Assembly: GCA_964528305.1 (NCBI GenBank)
Contig: CAZGSD010000002.1
Span: 62,001 to 126,000 of the forward strand
DNA length: 64,000 nucleotides
Direction: 5' to 3'
DNA from: CAZGSD01 sp964528305
GTDB taxonomy: Bacteria > Patescibacteriota > Gracilibacteria > UBA1369
Position numbers and translations under genes: made by a program. The notes under the pieces are model-generated. The model had not been told where the DNA came from, searched no databases, and was given only the letters and a program-made list of their open reading frames with translations. Shown here in pieces: positions 35,364 to 46,061 of the stretch. How positions within the stretch are numbered: position 1 is the first letter of the stretch; the number at the start of each line of letters is the position of its first letter.

Positions 35364-35825
35364 ATGAATCCCCCTATCTCCCTACAATTTGAGGAACAGA
35401 GTTTAGCCGACCTAAAATCCCTTTCTAGCCAAATTAAAGATTTGCTGAATCCACCGAGCTTACTGCTCTTATCAGGCCCTCTAGGAGCTGGAAAAACCAC
35501 CTTAGTCAAAGCCCTGATGGAACAATACGACTTACCGGCACGTCAAGTCAAAAGTCCAACATTCAGCCTGATTAATATTTATCAGACAAAAACCAGCCGC
35601 GTTGCTCACCTGGATCTTTATCGTTTAACAGATGAGGACCCACTATTAATCGAAGAAATAAAAGAATTGCTGCAGGATCCAACCAGCATTGTTATTGTTG
35701 AATGGCCAGAAAAACTTGATCTATCAAGCCTTCACCCATACGCCAACCAAATCATCAATTTAAAATTGGCTTTCACGGCCAAAAATTTCAGGAATATCTC
35801 TCTACATGTTACAAATAACCTATAG
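35364..35825 (+). CDS. tsaE: tRNA threonylcarbamoyladenosine synthesis ATPase TsaE
   Basis: A 153-residue P-loop ATPase. SGPLGAGKTTL (K44) is Walker A; SPTFSLINIYQ, HLDLYRLTDEDP and IVEWPEKL are the standard TsaE blocks. TsaE works with TsaB and TsaD to form t6A at position 37 of ANN-decoding tRNAs. It is divergent from the SLH gene and followed 14 bp later by dnaE. Confidence 0.94.
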   Translation: MNPPISLQFEEQSLADLKSLSSQIKDLLNPPSLLLLSGPLGAGKTTLVKALMEQYDLPARQVKSPTFSLINIYQTKTSRVAHLDLYRLTDEDPLLIEEIKELLQDPTSIVIVEWPEKLDLSSLHPYANQIINLKLAFTAKNFRNISLHVTNNL

Positions 35826-35839
35826 ACACTCCCACAAAC

Positions 35840-38800
35840 ATGTTCATCCACCTCAACACTCACTCACATTACAGTCTTCTAGACGCTCTAGGTACACCCA
35901 AAGACATAGTCAAAAAAGCCAAGGAATTTGGCAGCCCAGCCATAGGTCTCACCGACAACTCCTATCTCTATGGAGCTGTCGAGTTTTATAAAGCCGCCAA
36001 AGACGCAGGCATCAAAGCAATTATAGGTTGTGATTTTCACTTCACCAGCGAATCCCGCTTTGAACATTCTCCCGAATCGGCTAAAAACACCTCCCGTCTA
36101 ACCATAATTGCCTACAACAATACTGGCTATCAAAATCTACTACAATTAAGCACACTTGCCTCATTGGAAGGACAGTTTTTACAAACCCCACGCCTAGATC
36201 TAGACCTACTTCGTAAGTATAACGAAGGCTTGACAGTACTGAGCGGCAGCTTAAAAGGCGCCATCGGCCAGCAATTGGAACAGGGGAATTATCAAGCAGC
36301 TTCAGAATTAGCCAAACAGTTTAAAGATATTTTCGGCGACAATTACTATTTAGAAATACAAAGACATCCAGAAATCCCAGCCTATGCCAATATTGAAGCT
36401 GATACTTTGCGTTTATCAAAGGACTTAAACATTCCTATTGTCGCCACCCAAAACGCCCATTATCTAAAACCCCAAGACGCTCCCCCCCACGACATACTGC
36501 TCTGCATTGGCAATCAAACCAATTTAAACAACCCTGATCGCCCCCGTTACGCCAGCGATTTTTCACTCAAACAGCCGAAGCTCATGACTGAAATATTTGC
36601 TGACCTGCCAGAAGCCTGTCTCAACACAGTCAAAATCGCTGACCAATGTGACGTCAAACTAACATTCGGCCAATACCTAATTCCCCAATTCAAAACTCCC
36701 AAACAACAAAGTTCCAAAGATTACTTGCGTGAGTTATGTCTGCAAGGCATGCAAGAACTATATCCCAAAGATGAGCATGAAAAAGCCTTAAAACAATTAG
36801 ATTATGAATTGGAAGTGGTCGACAAAATGGGCTTCAATGACTACTTCCTAATCGTTTGGGATTTTATCCATTATGCCAAAAGTAATGGTATCGTGGTCGG
36901 CCCCGGCCGCGGTTCCGCGGCCGGGGCGATAATCGCCTACACGCTAAAAATCACCGAGCTCGACCCACTAGCTCACGGACTGGTTTTCGAACGCTTTCTC
37001 AATCCCGATCGTATCTCCATGCCGGATATCGATATTGATTTTGCTGACACTCGCAGACATGAAGTACTAGAATACACTATTCGCAAATATGGCCAAGAAT
37101 GCGTATCACAAGTGATCACTTACGGCACCATGTCAGCCAAAGCCGCCGTCCGCGATGTCGGGCGAGGTATGGGCTATCCTTATTCCGAAGTAGATTTAAT
37201 CGCCAAAGCAGTACCCAACCCCATACTGGGCAAACATACCCCACTGGCTATTTCTATCGAAAAAGATCCAAATCTCAGCGAAATCTACAAAATGAACGCC
37301 CGAGCCAAAGAGTTGCTCGACAATGCCATCAAACTAGAGGGTACCGTCCGCAATGCGGGAACTCATGCCTGCGCAGTAATTATCGCCGATCGCCCACTAG
37401 TCAATTTCACCCCACTACAAAAAGCTACCGACGGCAGCAATGGTCAGATTACCCAGTATTCCATGAAATATCTGGAAGATATTGGACTTCTGAAGATGGA
37501 CTTTTTGGGACTTAAAAATCTAACCATTATCGAACAAGCGCTTAAACTTGTTCAAGCACGTACCGGAGAGCAAATCAACATCAGCCAAATCCCACTAGAC
37601 GACAGTAAAACTTTTGAATTACTACAAAGAGGGGATACTACTGGTGTTTTTCAGTTAGAATCCTCCGGCATGCGACGCTACATACGAGAATTAAAACCAA
37701 CTCATTTCGAAGATATCGTCGCTATGATCTCGCTTTACCGGCCCGGCCCCATGGAGTGGATACCCGCCTATATCGAGGGCAAACATAATCCCGAAAAAGT
37801 CACCTATCAGGACGAATCTTTTCAAAACATCCTCAAAGAAACCAACGGCATAGCCATTTATCAGGAGCAAATTCTACTGATCGCCAGACAATTCGCCGGC
37901 TTTTCACTTGGTGAAGCTGACATACTTCGCCGCGCTGTAGGTAAAAAAGATCCCAAAGCTCTGGCAGAACAAAAAGACAAATTCATCAGTGGAAGCACAA
38001 ATCAGGGACATTCCGAAAGTCACGCCAAAAATATTTTTGAAAAAGTCATTGAGCCTTTTGCAGGTTACGGTTTCAACAAAGCTCACGCGGCCTGCTACGC
38101 CATGATTTCCTACCGCACATCCTATTTGAAAGCACACTACCCCACAGAATTAATGGCCGCCTTACTCACTTCCGATAGTGATAATACAGAAAAAATTGCT
38201 CAGGAAATGTCCGACTGTGAAAATATGGGCATACAAGTACTACCTCCCTCCATCAACGAATCAGAAGCGGGCTTCGCCGTCATCGAAGAAGGGAAAATAC
38301 GTTTTGGCCTTGGCGCCATCAAAGGCCTCGGTGAGGGCGCCATACAGCAAATCATCGATAGTCGCAATCAACAAGGACGCTTCACTAGTTTAGAAAATTT
38401 TGCCAGCCGCCTACCAGCCAAACTAATTAATAAAAAAACTATTGAATGTCTGGCTTATTCCGGCGCATTGGACGAATTCGATGAAAGAACAAAAATTGCT
38501 GAAAATTATGAAGCAATCAGTGAATTCGCCAAAAATATCGACCGCGCCAAACATGACGACCAACATCAAACCGACCTCTTTGACATGTCCGATCAAGCCG
38601 CAGAAGAATTCCAACAAAAATTAAACCTCAAATCCGTCTCTCCCGCCGGACTAATGGAAAGATTAAACAAAGAAAAAGATTTTCTTGGATTATATGTTTC
38701 TTCACGACCACTCAAAGGCTTGGGCCGATATTTAAAAAGCAAAGCCAAATTCATCGGTGATTTCACCGAACGAGACATCGGCAAAAATCACAAAGTGGCA

Positions 38801-39412
38801 GGACTCCTCACCTCTATTCGCACGGTCATCACCAAATCAGGCAGTCCCATGGCTTATGCCGAACTCGAAGACCCAACCAGTAAAATCAGTTTAACCATTT
38901 TCCCCAAAATCTATCAGGAATATAAATTTAAATTAAAAGAAAATCAGATATTGATAGTTGATGGCAAACTAGAATATCGCAAAGGTTATTTGCAAATGGC
39001 CGTCTTTGAGTTGAAAACAGTTTCCTTGGAAACCATGATTAAAAACGCCAAAGAAGCTGGAATTTACGATTTAAATGAGAAAATTACCCGCCATACACCA
39101 ATCATCAACGCCGATAAACTCAAACCAACTGAAGACAAAGATAATTCAGAAAAAAAGACCCCACCCGCAACTTCATCCCCCAAACATCATCAACACATCA
39201 GTGGTGACCAAACCCAAATCCTCATCCACATCCCCACACAATTTTCACCAACCAACTTTGACCGCTTAAAAACCCTGCTCACCAGCATGCCAGGCCCCAC
39301 GCCAGTCAGCCTCAAAATCGAGCAAAATCAAGGTTACCAAACACTCAAAACACCAATTTCCATAGAAACATCCAGTCAAAATCTACAATCCATTGAAAAA
39401 TTCTTTGGATAA
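35840..39412 (+). CDS. dnaE: DNA polymerase III alpha subunit
   Basis: 1,190 residues, the replicative polymerase of C family. An N-terminal PHP domain opens with FIHLNTHSHYSLLDALG and keeps several His/Asp residues. The polymerase core has GPGRGSAAGA and the catalytic MPDIDIDF (D396 and D398), with the third aspartate near 554 (KMDFLGLKNL). Tandem HhH, then an OB domain (~985-1060), end with a divergent C-terminal region containing a polar linker (HHQHISGDQ). The start ATG has no Shine-Dalgarno. It is 14 bp after tsaE and 62 bp before aspS. Confidence 0.96.
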   Translation: MFIHLNTHSHYSLLDALGTPKDIVKKAKEFGSPAIGLTDNSYLYGAVEFYKAAKDAGIKAIIGCDFHFTSESRFEHSPESAKNTSRLTIIAYNNTGYQNLLQLSTLASLEGQFLQTPRLDLDLLRKYNEGLTVLSGSLKGAIGQQLEQGNYQAASELAKQFKDIFGDNYYLEIQRHPEIPAYANIEADTLRLSKDLNIPIVATQNAHYLKPQDAPPHDILLCIGNQTNLNNPDRPRYASDFSLKQPKLMTEIFADLPEACLNTVKIADQCDVKLTFGQYLIPQFKTPKQQSSKDYLRELCLQGMQELYPKDEHEKALKQLDYELEVVDKMGFNDYFLIVWDFIHYAKSNGIVVGPGRGSAAGAIIAYTLKITELDPLAHGLVFERFLNPDRISMPDIDIDFADTRRHEVLEYTIRKYGQECVSQVITYGTMSAKAAVRDVGRGMGYPYSEVDLIAKAVPNPILGKHTPLAISIEKDPNLSEIYKMNARAKELLDNAIKLEGTVRNAGTHACAVIIADRPLVNFTPLQKATDGSNGQITQYSMKYLEDIGLLKMDFLGLKNLTIIEQALKLVQARTGEQINISQIPLDDSKTFELLQRGDTTGVFQLESSGMRRYIRELKPTHFEDIVAMISLYRPGPMEWIPAYIEGKHNPEKVTYQDESFQNILKETNGIAIYQEQILLIARQFAGFSLGEADILRRAVGKKDPKALAEQKDKFISGSTNQGHSESHAKNIFEKVIEPFAGYGFNKAHAACYAMISYRTSYLKAHYPTELMAALLTSDSDNTEKIAQEMSDCENMGIQVLPPSINESEAGFAVIEEGKIRFGLGAIKGLGEGAIQQIIDSRNQQGRFTSLENFASRLPAKLINKKTIECLAYSGALDEFDERTKIAENYEAISEFAKNIDRAKHDDQHQTDLFDMSDQAAEEFQQKLNLKSVSPAGLMERLNKEKDFLGLYVSSRPLKGLGRYLKSKAKFIGDFTERDIGKNHKVAGLLTSIRTVITKSGSPMAYAELEDPTSKISLTIFPKIYQEYKFKLKENQILIVDGKLEYRKGYLQMAVFELKTVSLETMIKNAKEAGIYDLNEKITRHTPIINADKLKPTEDKDNSEKKTPPATSSPKHHQHISGDQTQILIHIPTQFSPTNFDRLKTLLTSMPGPTPVSLKIEQNQGYQTLKTPISIETSSQNLQSIEKFFG

Positions 39413-39474
39413 ACGCCTAAAACAATTATAATTCTGGCGCTTTGAAAGCATTTTAAACCGCACAAAAAACTACC

Positions 39475-41247
39475 ATGCTCCGAACACATACCAACAATGA
39501 ACTAACGCTCAAGCATCTCAATCAAAAAGTAACTCTCACCGGCTGGGTGCATCGCCGCCGCGACCATGGAGGAGTTATTTTCATTGATTTACGCGATCGC
39601 TATGGACTAACTCAAATAGTTACCGATCCTGTCACTTACAATCAAGCTCATCAAACAGCCAATGAGGTGCGCCCAGAATATGTAGTAAAAGTCACCGGTA
39701 CAGTACGTGAGCGCCCAGCCGGCCAAGCCAATACGCATCTGGCCACAGGAGAAATCGAAGTAGTGATAGAAGAATTCACCATACTTAATCGCGCCAAAAC
39801 TCCACCTTTTGAAATCGACCATGAAATAGCCGTTAACGAAGAACTGCGCCTCAAATATCGTTATCTGGATTTACGCCGCGACCGCCTACAAAAAAACATC
39901 ATCAAACGCCATCAAATAGTCAAAATGATGCGCGACATTCTAGATAGACAAGATTTCATTGAAGTAGAAACACCTATTTTGATCAAAGGCACACCCGAAG
40001 GCAGCCGCGAATATTTAGTGCCATCCCGCATTTATCCGGGTACATTTTTTGTTCTCCCCCAATCACCACAACAACTCAAACAGTTGCTGATGGTGGCCGG
40101 ATTCGACCGCTATTTCCAAATAGCCCGTTGTTTCCGCGACGAAGATTTAAGAGGGGACAGACAACCTGAATTCACCCAACTCGACCTGGAAATGTCTTTT
40201 ATCGAACAAGAAGACGTCATGCAAATCATTGAAAGCATGATGATTGAAATCAGTCAAAAATTGGTTGGACACAAACAAATTCAACAAACTCCTTTCCCAC
40301 GTATCACCTGGCAAGAGGCAATGGAACAATACGGCTCAGACAAACCAGATATACGCTTCGACATGAAAATCGTCGACATTACCGATTTGGCCTCCAACTG
40401 TAATTTTAGCGTTTTCAAAAATGCCATACAGGCCGGAGGAGTCGTCAAATGTCTACGAGTAGAAAATGGCCTAGAACTAACCCGCAAGGAAATAGACGAT
40501 CTCACCGAATTGGCTAAAACCCACGGAGCCAAGGGCCTAGCCTATATACAGTTAGCCGAAGACGGCCCTAAATCAGCACTAGTCAAACACTTTACTGCTG
40601 AAGAAATTCAGTCTTTCGTCACACGCGCCAGCGCCAAGATCGGCGATATACTATTCTTCGCAGCCGACACCTTTGAAATAGCCTGCAACAGTCTCGGCCA
40701 AGTACGCCTGGCCTGTGGCAATCGCTTTAATCTACGACCTGCTGACAAACTAGCCTATCTCTGGGTAGAAAATTTCCCCTTATTCGAAAAAGATCCCGTC
40801 AGCGGACAACTAGCTGCTGCCCATCATCCCTTTACCTCTCCACTAGACAGCGAGCTCAACACTCTGCATTCCGACACCCCAGAGAAAACCATCGCCAAAG
40901 CCTATGATATTGTACTGAATGGCTATGAAATCGGCGGTGGCAGCATTCGTATTCACGATCAACAATTACAGAAAAAAATATTTGAACTACTCAATATCAC
41001 TGACGCTGATGCCGAAAAAAGATTTGGACACATATTAGAAGCTTTTGAATATGGCGCTCCACCACATGGCGGACTAGCTTTGGGACTAGAACGCATCATC
41101 ATGATTTTTCAGGACGAACCCAATATTCGCGAAGTAATGGCATTTCCCAAAGACTCCAAAGCCAAAGACTTAATGCTCGGAGCCCCCTCCAGCATGCCCA
41201 CAGAAACTATCGAAGAATTAAATTTGGAAATCAAACACAAACAATAA
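39475..41247 (+). CDS. aspS: Aspartyl-tRNA synthetase
   Basis: 590 residues, bacterial-type class IIb. The N-terminal OB anticodon domain (LTGWVHRRRDHGGVIFIDLRDR in parts) is followed by motif 2 (QIARCFRDEDLRGDRQPEF in parts), the GAD insertion domain and motif 3 (GLALGLERIIMIF). Charges tRNA-Asp; whether it is discriminating cannot be judged here. The stop codon directly abuts the ATG of the following ATPase gene, so expression is coupled. Confidence 0.95.
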   Translation: MLRTHTNNELTLKHLNQKVTLTGWVHRRRDHGGVIFIDLRDRYGLTQIVTDPVTYNQAHQTANEVRPEYVVKVTGTVRERPAGQANTHLATGEIEVVIEEFTILNRAKTPPFEIDHEIAVNEELRLKYRYLDLRRDRLQKNIIKRHQIVKMMRDILDRQDFIEVETPILIKGTPEGSREYLVPSRIYPGTFFVLPQSPQQLKQLLMVAGFDRYFQIARCFRDEDLRGDRQPEFTQLDLEMSFIEQEDVMQIIESMMIEISQKLVGHKQIQQTPFPRITWQEAMEQYGSDKPDIRFDMKIVDITDLASNCNFSVFKNAIQAGGVVKCLRVENGLELTRKEIDDLTELAKTHGAKGLAYIQLAEDGPKSALVKHFTAEEIQSFVTRASAKIGDILFFAADTFEIACNSLGQVRLACGNRFNLRPADKLAYLWVENFPLFEKDPVSGQLAAAHHPFTSPLDSELNTLHSDTPEKTIAKAYDIVLNGYEIGGGSIRIHDQQLQKKIFELLNITDADAEKRFGHILEAFEYGAPPHGGLALGLERIIMIFQDEPNIREVMAFPKDSKAKDLMLGAPSSMPTETIEELNLEIKHKQ

Positions 41248-43725
41248 ATGCTTGAATTAATTATCATCAATCTCATTCTCATCGCGGCCGGAGCATTATC
41301 GCTCTATGGCATATTCTGGCTAGCCAAAGAAAAATACCTGGAGCACCGCAACTTCCAGCGTTCACTCAACCTGGTTTTTCTAAAAGTGCAAATGGCTAAA
41401 AAAGAGTCCAAAGAAGAACAGGATCAGGAGCAAAATTCAGGCGCCAAAGACTTCAAAGAAGCCATTAGCATCATGGCCCAGATGTACGACTCACTACATT
41501 CCATCTATTCAGGTGACTGGAAAAACCGTTTTACCGGAGAAGATTTTCTCTCACTAGAATACGTTGTACAGCAGGAACAGATTTATTTTTACATGGTAGT
41601 ACCATCCAAACTCGTCTCTCTCATAGAAAAACAGATCACCGGTCTTTTCCCAGATGCCTATGTCGATCAAACCGAAGAGTATAACATTTTCCAACCGGAT
41701 TCCTGCACAGCAGCCAAAGCTCTCACTTTGAGCAAAAATTTCATGTACCCAATTCGTACTTTTCAACGTCTCAGTTCCGATCCAATTAACAATCTAACCA
41801 ACGCTCTCTCCAAATTATCCAGCGAAGACGGAGCCGCCATACAAATCATGATACGTCCTACCGATGACTGGCAAAAAGCCGGCCGGGACGAAGCCAAAAA
41901 TATACTCAATCAAAAACCCAAGAAAAACAAAACCCACCCCCTCAACCCCATCAAGTGGATTGGCGCTTTTTTCCAATTCATGATGGGACAGGAATCAAAA
42001 GATAAATCATCAGGCCCCGAAGCACCAGACCGCACTACCCCCATGACTGACGAAGAAGTCAAAGATTTGGAACAAAAAAACACCAGCAAAGGTTATGAAA
42101 CAATCATTCGCGTCATTTGCGCAGCCAAAGATGCCCATGAGGCCAAATCCAATCTTACCAATATTGTCAGCACTTTCGCCCAATATTCATCACCAACCGC
42201 CAATAAATTCTCTAGCGTCAAACGATACCCAGAGGAAAAAATCATCAACGATTACATTTTACGCCGCTTCACTTATCCCTGGTATCAACGCATTAAAAGA
42301 AAACTGACTATTTTATCCAGCGAGGAATTAGCCTCAATTTTCCACTTCCCTAATACTCGCTTCAACAAAACTCCCAATATTCACTGGCAAAGCTACAAAA
42401 TCGCTGCCACACCCAAAAACATGCCCAAAGAAGGTCTACTTTTGGGACATAATCATTTCCGTGGTATCACCACCGAAATACGCATGAAAAGAGAAGATCG
42501 TTTCCGCCACTTCTACGTTATCGGTCAAACCGGTACCGGTAAATCATCTATTTTTCAAATCATGGCCCGCCAGGATTTACGCAATAATGACGGCCTGGCC
42601 GTGGTCGATCCCCACGGTGAATTAATCGATACCTTACTACCATTTGTTCCCAAACATCGAGCCGATGATGTTATTTATTTCAGTCCTGCGGATCAAGCCC
42701 GCCCCATGGGGCTCAACCTCCTAGAAGCTGATTCAGATGATGAAAAAGAATTGGTTGCCCTAGATGCCATGAATATCATGATTAAATTATTCGGCAATGA
42801 AATTTTCGGACCACGCATACAAGATTATTTTCGCAATGGTTGTCTCACGCTAATGTCCCATCCAGAAGGCGGCACTATCGTAGACATAGTTCGACTCTTC
42901 ACCGACGACGATTTCCAGCAGGAAAAAATGCAATATGTTAAAAACCCAGTGGTAAAATCTTTCTGGACGGATCAAATGGCCAAAACTGGCGCCCGGGAAA
43001 AACAGGAAATCATACCCTATTTTGCCGCTAAATTCGGTCAATTTATCACTAACTCCATGATGCGCAACATCATCGGACAAACCCGCTCCGCTTTCGATTT
43101 TATCGATGTTATGCAACAAAAAAAGATTCTATTCATGAATCTTTCCAAAGGTGAAATCGGTGACATCAACTCCAAATTACTCGGTTTAATCATCGTTTCC
43201 AAACTTCAAATGGCCGCCCTCCGCCGCCAAAGATTTGCCAAAGAAGATCGTCAGGACTTCTTTATGTACATCGATGAATTCCAAAACTACATCACCGATT
43301 CCATCGAAAGCATACTATCTGAAGCTAGAAAATACCGTCTCTCACTCAATATGGCTCACCAATACATCGCCCAATTAGAAGGCGAAGATGGCAAGTCCAG
43401 AGTAAAAGACGCTGTTTTCGGCAATGTCGGAACCATGATGTGCTACAAAATAGGCGCAACTGACGCAGAATTCATGGCCAAAGAAATGGCCCCAGTCTTC
43501 TCAGCCCAAGACATGATCAATGTTGATGCTTTTAAAGGTATAATGAAATTATCCATAGACGGACAACCTTCCGTACCTTTCTCCATCTCCGTCCCCTTAC
43601 CTTGGCTCGAAAAAGGCGATAAAAAGGTCGGTGAAGCTGTACGCCAGCTCTCACGCCTCAAATTTGGCCGCGATCGTGAGTTTGTGGAGAGAGAAATCAC
43701 CCGTAGAATTGGCATTATTGAATAA
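41248..43725 (+). CDS. TraG/VirD4-like membrane-anchored ATPase, paralogue 1
   Basis: 825 residues with one N-terminal membrane helix (LIIINLILIAAGALSLYGIF), a ~350-residue alpha/beta region, and a P-loop ATPase core: GQTGTGKSSIF (about residue 426), VVDPHGELIDTL, and Walker B FFMYIDEFQNY (about 674). It resembles coupling or conjugation ATPases of the VirD4/TraG/HerA group, widespread in Patescibacteria. A close paralogue lies at 55950-58481. The ATG follows the aspS stop directly. It could power DNA or protein transport, but no other secretion genes are nearby. Confidence 0.85.
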   Translation: MLELIIINLILIAAGALSLYGIFWLAKEKYLEHRNFQRSLNLVFLKVQMAKKESKEEQDQEQNSGAKDFKEAISIMAQMYDSLHSIYSGDWKNRFTGEDFLSLEYVVQQEQIYFYMVVPSKLVSLIEKQITGLFPDAYVDQTEEYNIFQPDSCTAAKALTLSKNFMYPIRTFQRLSSDPINNLTNALSKLSSEDGAAIQIMIRPTDDWQKAGRDEAKNILNQKPKKNKTHPLNPIKWIGAFFQFMMGQESKDKSSGPEAPDRTTPMTDEEVKDLEQKNTSKGYETIIRVICAAKDAHEAKSNLTNIVSTFAQYSSPTANKFSSVKRYPEEKIINDYILRRFTYPWYQRIKRKLTILSSEELASIFHFPNTRFNKTPNIHWQSYKIAATPKNMPKEGLLLGHNHFRGITTEIRMKREDRFRHFYVIGQTGTGKSSIFQIMARQDLRNNDGLAVVDPHGELIDTLLPFVPKHRADDVIYFSPADQARPMGLNLLEADSDDEKELVALDAMNIMIKLFGNEIFGPRIQDYFRNGCLTLMSHPEGGTIVDIVRLFTDDDFQQEKMQYVKNPVVKSFWTDQMAKTGAREKQEIIPYFAAKFGQFITNSMMRNIIGQTRSAFDFIDVMQQKKILFMNLSKGEIGDINSKLLGLIIVSKLQMAALRRQRFAKEDRQDFFMYIDEFQNYITDSIESILSEARKYRLSLNMAHQYIAQLEGEDGKSRVKDAVFGNVGTMMCYKIGATDAEFMAKEMAPVFSAQDMINVDAFKGIMKLSIDGQPSVPFSISVPLPWLEKGDKKVGEAVRQLSRLKFGRDREFVEREITRRIGIIE

Positions 43726-43795
43726 GAAAGCAACTCAAATTAAACCATTTTTCTAAAAACCGTCAACACCTACTCCCAGCTTGACCTTCATCTTC

Positions 43796-43804
43796 TGCTA
43801 TAAT
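43796..43804 (+). promoter_or_regulatory. Extended -10 promoter of the 3D-domain gene
   Basis: Perfect TGCTATAAT, 29 bp before the ATG at 43834. TTGACC upstream is too close (12 bp) to act as a normal -35. Confidence 0.6.
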
Positions 43805-43833
43805 ATAAGGATTGCCTTAAATCTTTGCAGAAC

Positions 43834-45171
43834 ATGAAAATATTTTCAGGCTCCAAAACTATCCATAAGCAGATACTTGGTGTGCTCTGCTGTTACAATT
43901 TGTTTCTGCCATTAGCAATGGCTCAAAGCGTAGAGGCCGAAAAGCCTATAGTTTTCACTAACAAACTCACCTCAAGCGAGACTATCTCAGAAGATATCGA
44001 AACCGAAACATCCATTTCTGAAGTCCATCCAACCCCAGACACTCCAGCACCAGCCCCATCTGAATCCAACTCCAATAATGAGCAAATTTACCCATATCAA
44101 CAGACTTTCACCATTACCGCCTACTACTCACCAATAGAAGGCCAAAAACGTTACATCAGGGGCTCCCTGGCTGCTGACAAGAAACTTAATGGGCGAGGCA
44201 CCAACGGTGCTGACGGCACCCCAGTCTACCCTGGCATGATAGCCGCCCCCAAATCCATAGCCTTTGGCACCAAAATGGATATTCCAGGGCTGGGAACGGT
44301 AGCCGTACACGATCGCGGTGGAGCCATAGTTCCGGCAGGGGAGCGGGGCCAACGTTTCGACCGCCTGGACGTCTGGATGGGCCATGGAGACGAAGGACTT
44401 AATCGAGCCCTACGATGGGGACGCCGTAACGTCAATGTAACTGTACACGGCCAAAACGAATCTATTCCTGAAAACATCGATTTATCCAGTATATCTGGAG
44501 CTGATCTACCAATAAATACCACTAGCAACACCAGCTCCAATCAAGAATTCGGTTTAGACGATGAAAACGAGCAAATCAGCCAAATCAAAAAAAACTTCGC
44601 TCAATTGAAATACTATCAAGGTGAAATCAACAATCAATTCGACGAAAACTTACGCCAAGCCGTAGTCAAATTTCAATTAGAATATGAGGTAATTGACCAA
44701 GAAAACGACTTTGGCGCAGGTTATTTCGGCCCCCAAACCAGAAAAACACTAGAAAAAGCTTTACAGGGACTTAGTCCAGCCAAAAATCATCAACAAAACC
44801 TCATTCCACTAGCCCAAGCCAGTCCTCGCGATCAAATCGCCCAAAACATTGAATTTGCTGGTAATGGTCTAGCTTTCCTTGATGACGACCTATCTCTAGG
44901 CGATTCAGGTCAAGCAGTCATAGAATTACAAACCGAATTAGCCAAATTAAATCTATTCGGACTTACCCCAACAGGCTATTACGGTGAATTAACCGCCCAT
45001 GCCGTCTATAAATTCCAGCAGAGCAGGGGAATAGTAATCAACAAAGAAGCCCCTGGAGCCGGCGCCTTCGGTCCTTCCACCCGCGCCCAAATGACCATAA
45101 TAGTCAGCAACCGCATCGAAAATCGCCGACTAATAGCTCAAAAAAGCCCACAATTACTGGCACAGAAATAA
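43834..45171 (+). CDS. Secreted 3D-domain protein with two peptidoglycan-binding domains
   Basis: The ATG at 43834 (MKIFSGSKTIHK) gives 445 residues with a signal peptide (LGVLCCYNLFLPLAMAQS). The 3D domain (~90-215) shows YSPIEGQKRYIRG, AAPKSIAFGTKMDIPGLG and the Asp-bearing VAVHDRGGAI and RFDRLDVWMG, the fold of MltA/YuiC-type lytic transglycosylases and Rpf-like factors. Two PG_binding_1 repeats follow (~250-310 and ~355-435). Probably a wall hydrolase. It follows the ATPase gene after ~110 bp with its own promoter. Confidence 0.86.
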   Translation: MKIFSGSKTIHKQILGVLCCYNLFLPLAMAQSVEAEKPIVFTNKLTSSETISEDIETETSISEVHPTPDTPAPAPSESNSNNEQIYPYQQTFTITAYYSPIEGQKRYIRGSLAADKKLNGRGTNGADGTPVYPGMIAAPKSIAFGTKMDIPGLGTVAVHDRGGAIVPAGERGQRFDRLDVWMGHGDEGLNRALRWGRRNVNVTVHGQNESIPENIDLSSISGADLPINTTSNTSSNQEFGLDDENEQISQIKKNFAQLKYYQGEINNQFDENLRQAVVKFQLEYEVIDQENDFGAGYFGPQTRKTLEKALQGLSPAKNHQQNLIPLAQASPRDQIAQNIEFAGNGLAFLDDDLSLGDSGQAVIELQTELAKLNLFGLTPTGYYGELTAHAVYKFQQSRGIVINKEAPGAGAFGPSTRAQMTIIVSNRIENRRLIAQKSPQLLAQK

Positions 45172-45184
45172 TATAGAAATCCTG

Positions 45185-45619
45185 TTATTTAGCAAAATAC
45201 TTTTTAAACGCCTTATCCTCATCAGGATGAAAAAAGTCCTCTAAAGAAAACTTCCAATTAGTCGGATCTATCCATTCCATTTCCTCATGATCTTGAGAGA
45301 TTATGGCTTCACCATCTAAATACTTCGCCTCATAAACAGTAACAAAAACCGAATAACCTTGATCAAAAAAATATCTCCTATACTGAAATAAGGGGCCTCC
45401 AACCTCTATTTTAAAATTCTTACCAAGTTCTTCATTAATCTCCCGCTGTAGCACTTCCATCAAATCACTATCTCTTTCATCAACATTAATTCTTCCTCCA
45501 GGTAAATCCAAACGCCCACTTGGATGATGTTTCAGAAGCAAAAACTTCCCATCTCTCCAAATCAAGGCTTTTAGCCCAATCTGATAAGAAGCATGTTCTA
45601 ACACATCTCTATTAACCAT
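45185..45619 (-). CDS. NUDIX hydrolase
   Basis: A 144-residue NUDIX-fold protein. The box is LDLPGGRINVDE...REINEELG, conforming to the consensus except for three extra residues between the first Glu and REU. Such enzymes hydrolyse nucleoside diphosphates linked to another group; the substrate is unknown. It converges with the 3D-domain gene (13 bp apart) and starts 16 bp after the small anchored protein. Confidence 0.88.
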   Translation of the reverse strand: MVNRDVLEHASYQIGLKALIWRDGKFLLLKHHPSGRLDLPGGRINVDERDSDLMEVLQREINEELGKNFKIEVGGPLFQYRRYFFDQGYSVFVTVYEAKYLDGEAIISQDHEEMEWIDPTNWKFSLEDFFHPDEDKAFKKYFAK

Positions 45620-45635
45620 TTATTTCTCAAAGTTA

Positions 45636-46040
45636 TTAATCAGCAACTAACTCCATCACCCAATCATTATTAGAAATTTTCTGTGAATCTTTAACCAAGT
45701 CTCTGCCAGCCTCATAGCCAGTAGCCGCAATATTAGTCACCTCATTAATAATCCCCATCGGGATTACTATCACACCATTATTATCTGACTTTCCCTTCCA
45801 CTCTTGCCCATCAGTATCGCAGGGCGTCGTAATACATCTAATACCATTGTCGCTATAAATATTCACATCAGTATTGGCAATAGCCTGCTTTGAAAGAGCA
45901 TTCAATAACTTTACTTTTATAATTCCATTTTGGGTTACAGGAACAGCACCTTTTTCACCAAAAACAAAATACCCCACACCCACACCAAGAAGTAAGCCCA
46001 CTAACAAAATCACTAAAACTTTTTTATGCATATTTTTCAC
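45636..46040 (-). CDS. Membrane-anchored small beta-domain protein
   Basis: 134 residues, or 131 from the second Met. An N-terminal membrane helix (VLVILLVGLLLGVGVGYFVFG) is followed by an exported beta-sandwich-like domain (GIIKVKLLNALSKQAIANTD, then DGQEWKGKSDNNGVIVIPMG) resembling carboxypeptidase-regulatory/Cna-B type domains. One pair of cysteines (IRCITTPCDT) could form a disulfide. The function is unknown. It lies 21 bp downstream of tRNA-Leu on the same strand. Confidence 0.65.
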   Translation of the reverse strand: MKNMHKKVLVILLVGLLLGVGVGYFVFGEKGAVPVTQNGIIKVKLLNALSKQAIANTDVNIYSDNGIRCITTPCDTDGQEWKGKSDNNGVIVIPMGIINEVTNIAATGYEAGRDLVKDSQKISNNDWVMELVAD

Positions 46041-46061
46041 TTCTTATCTTCAGTCTTCATT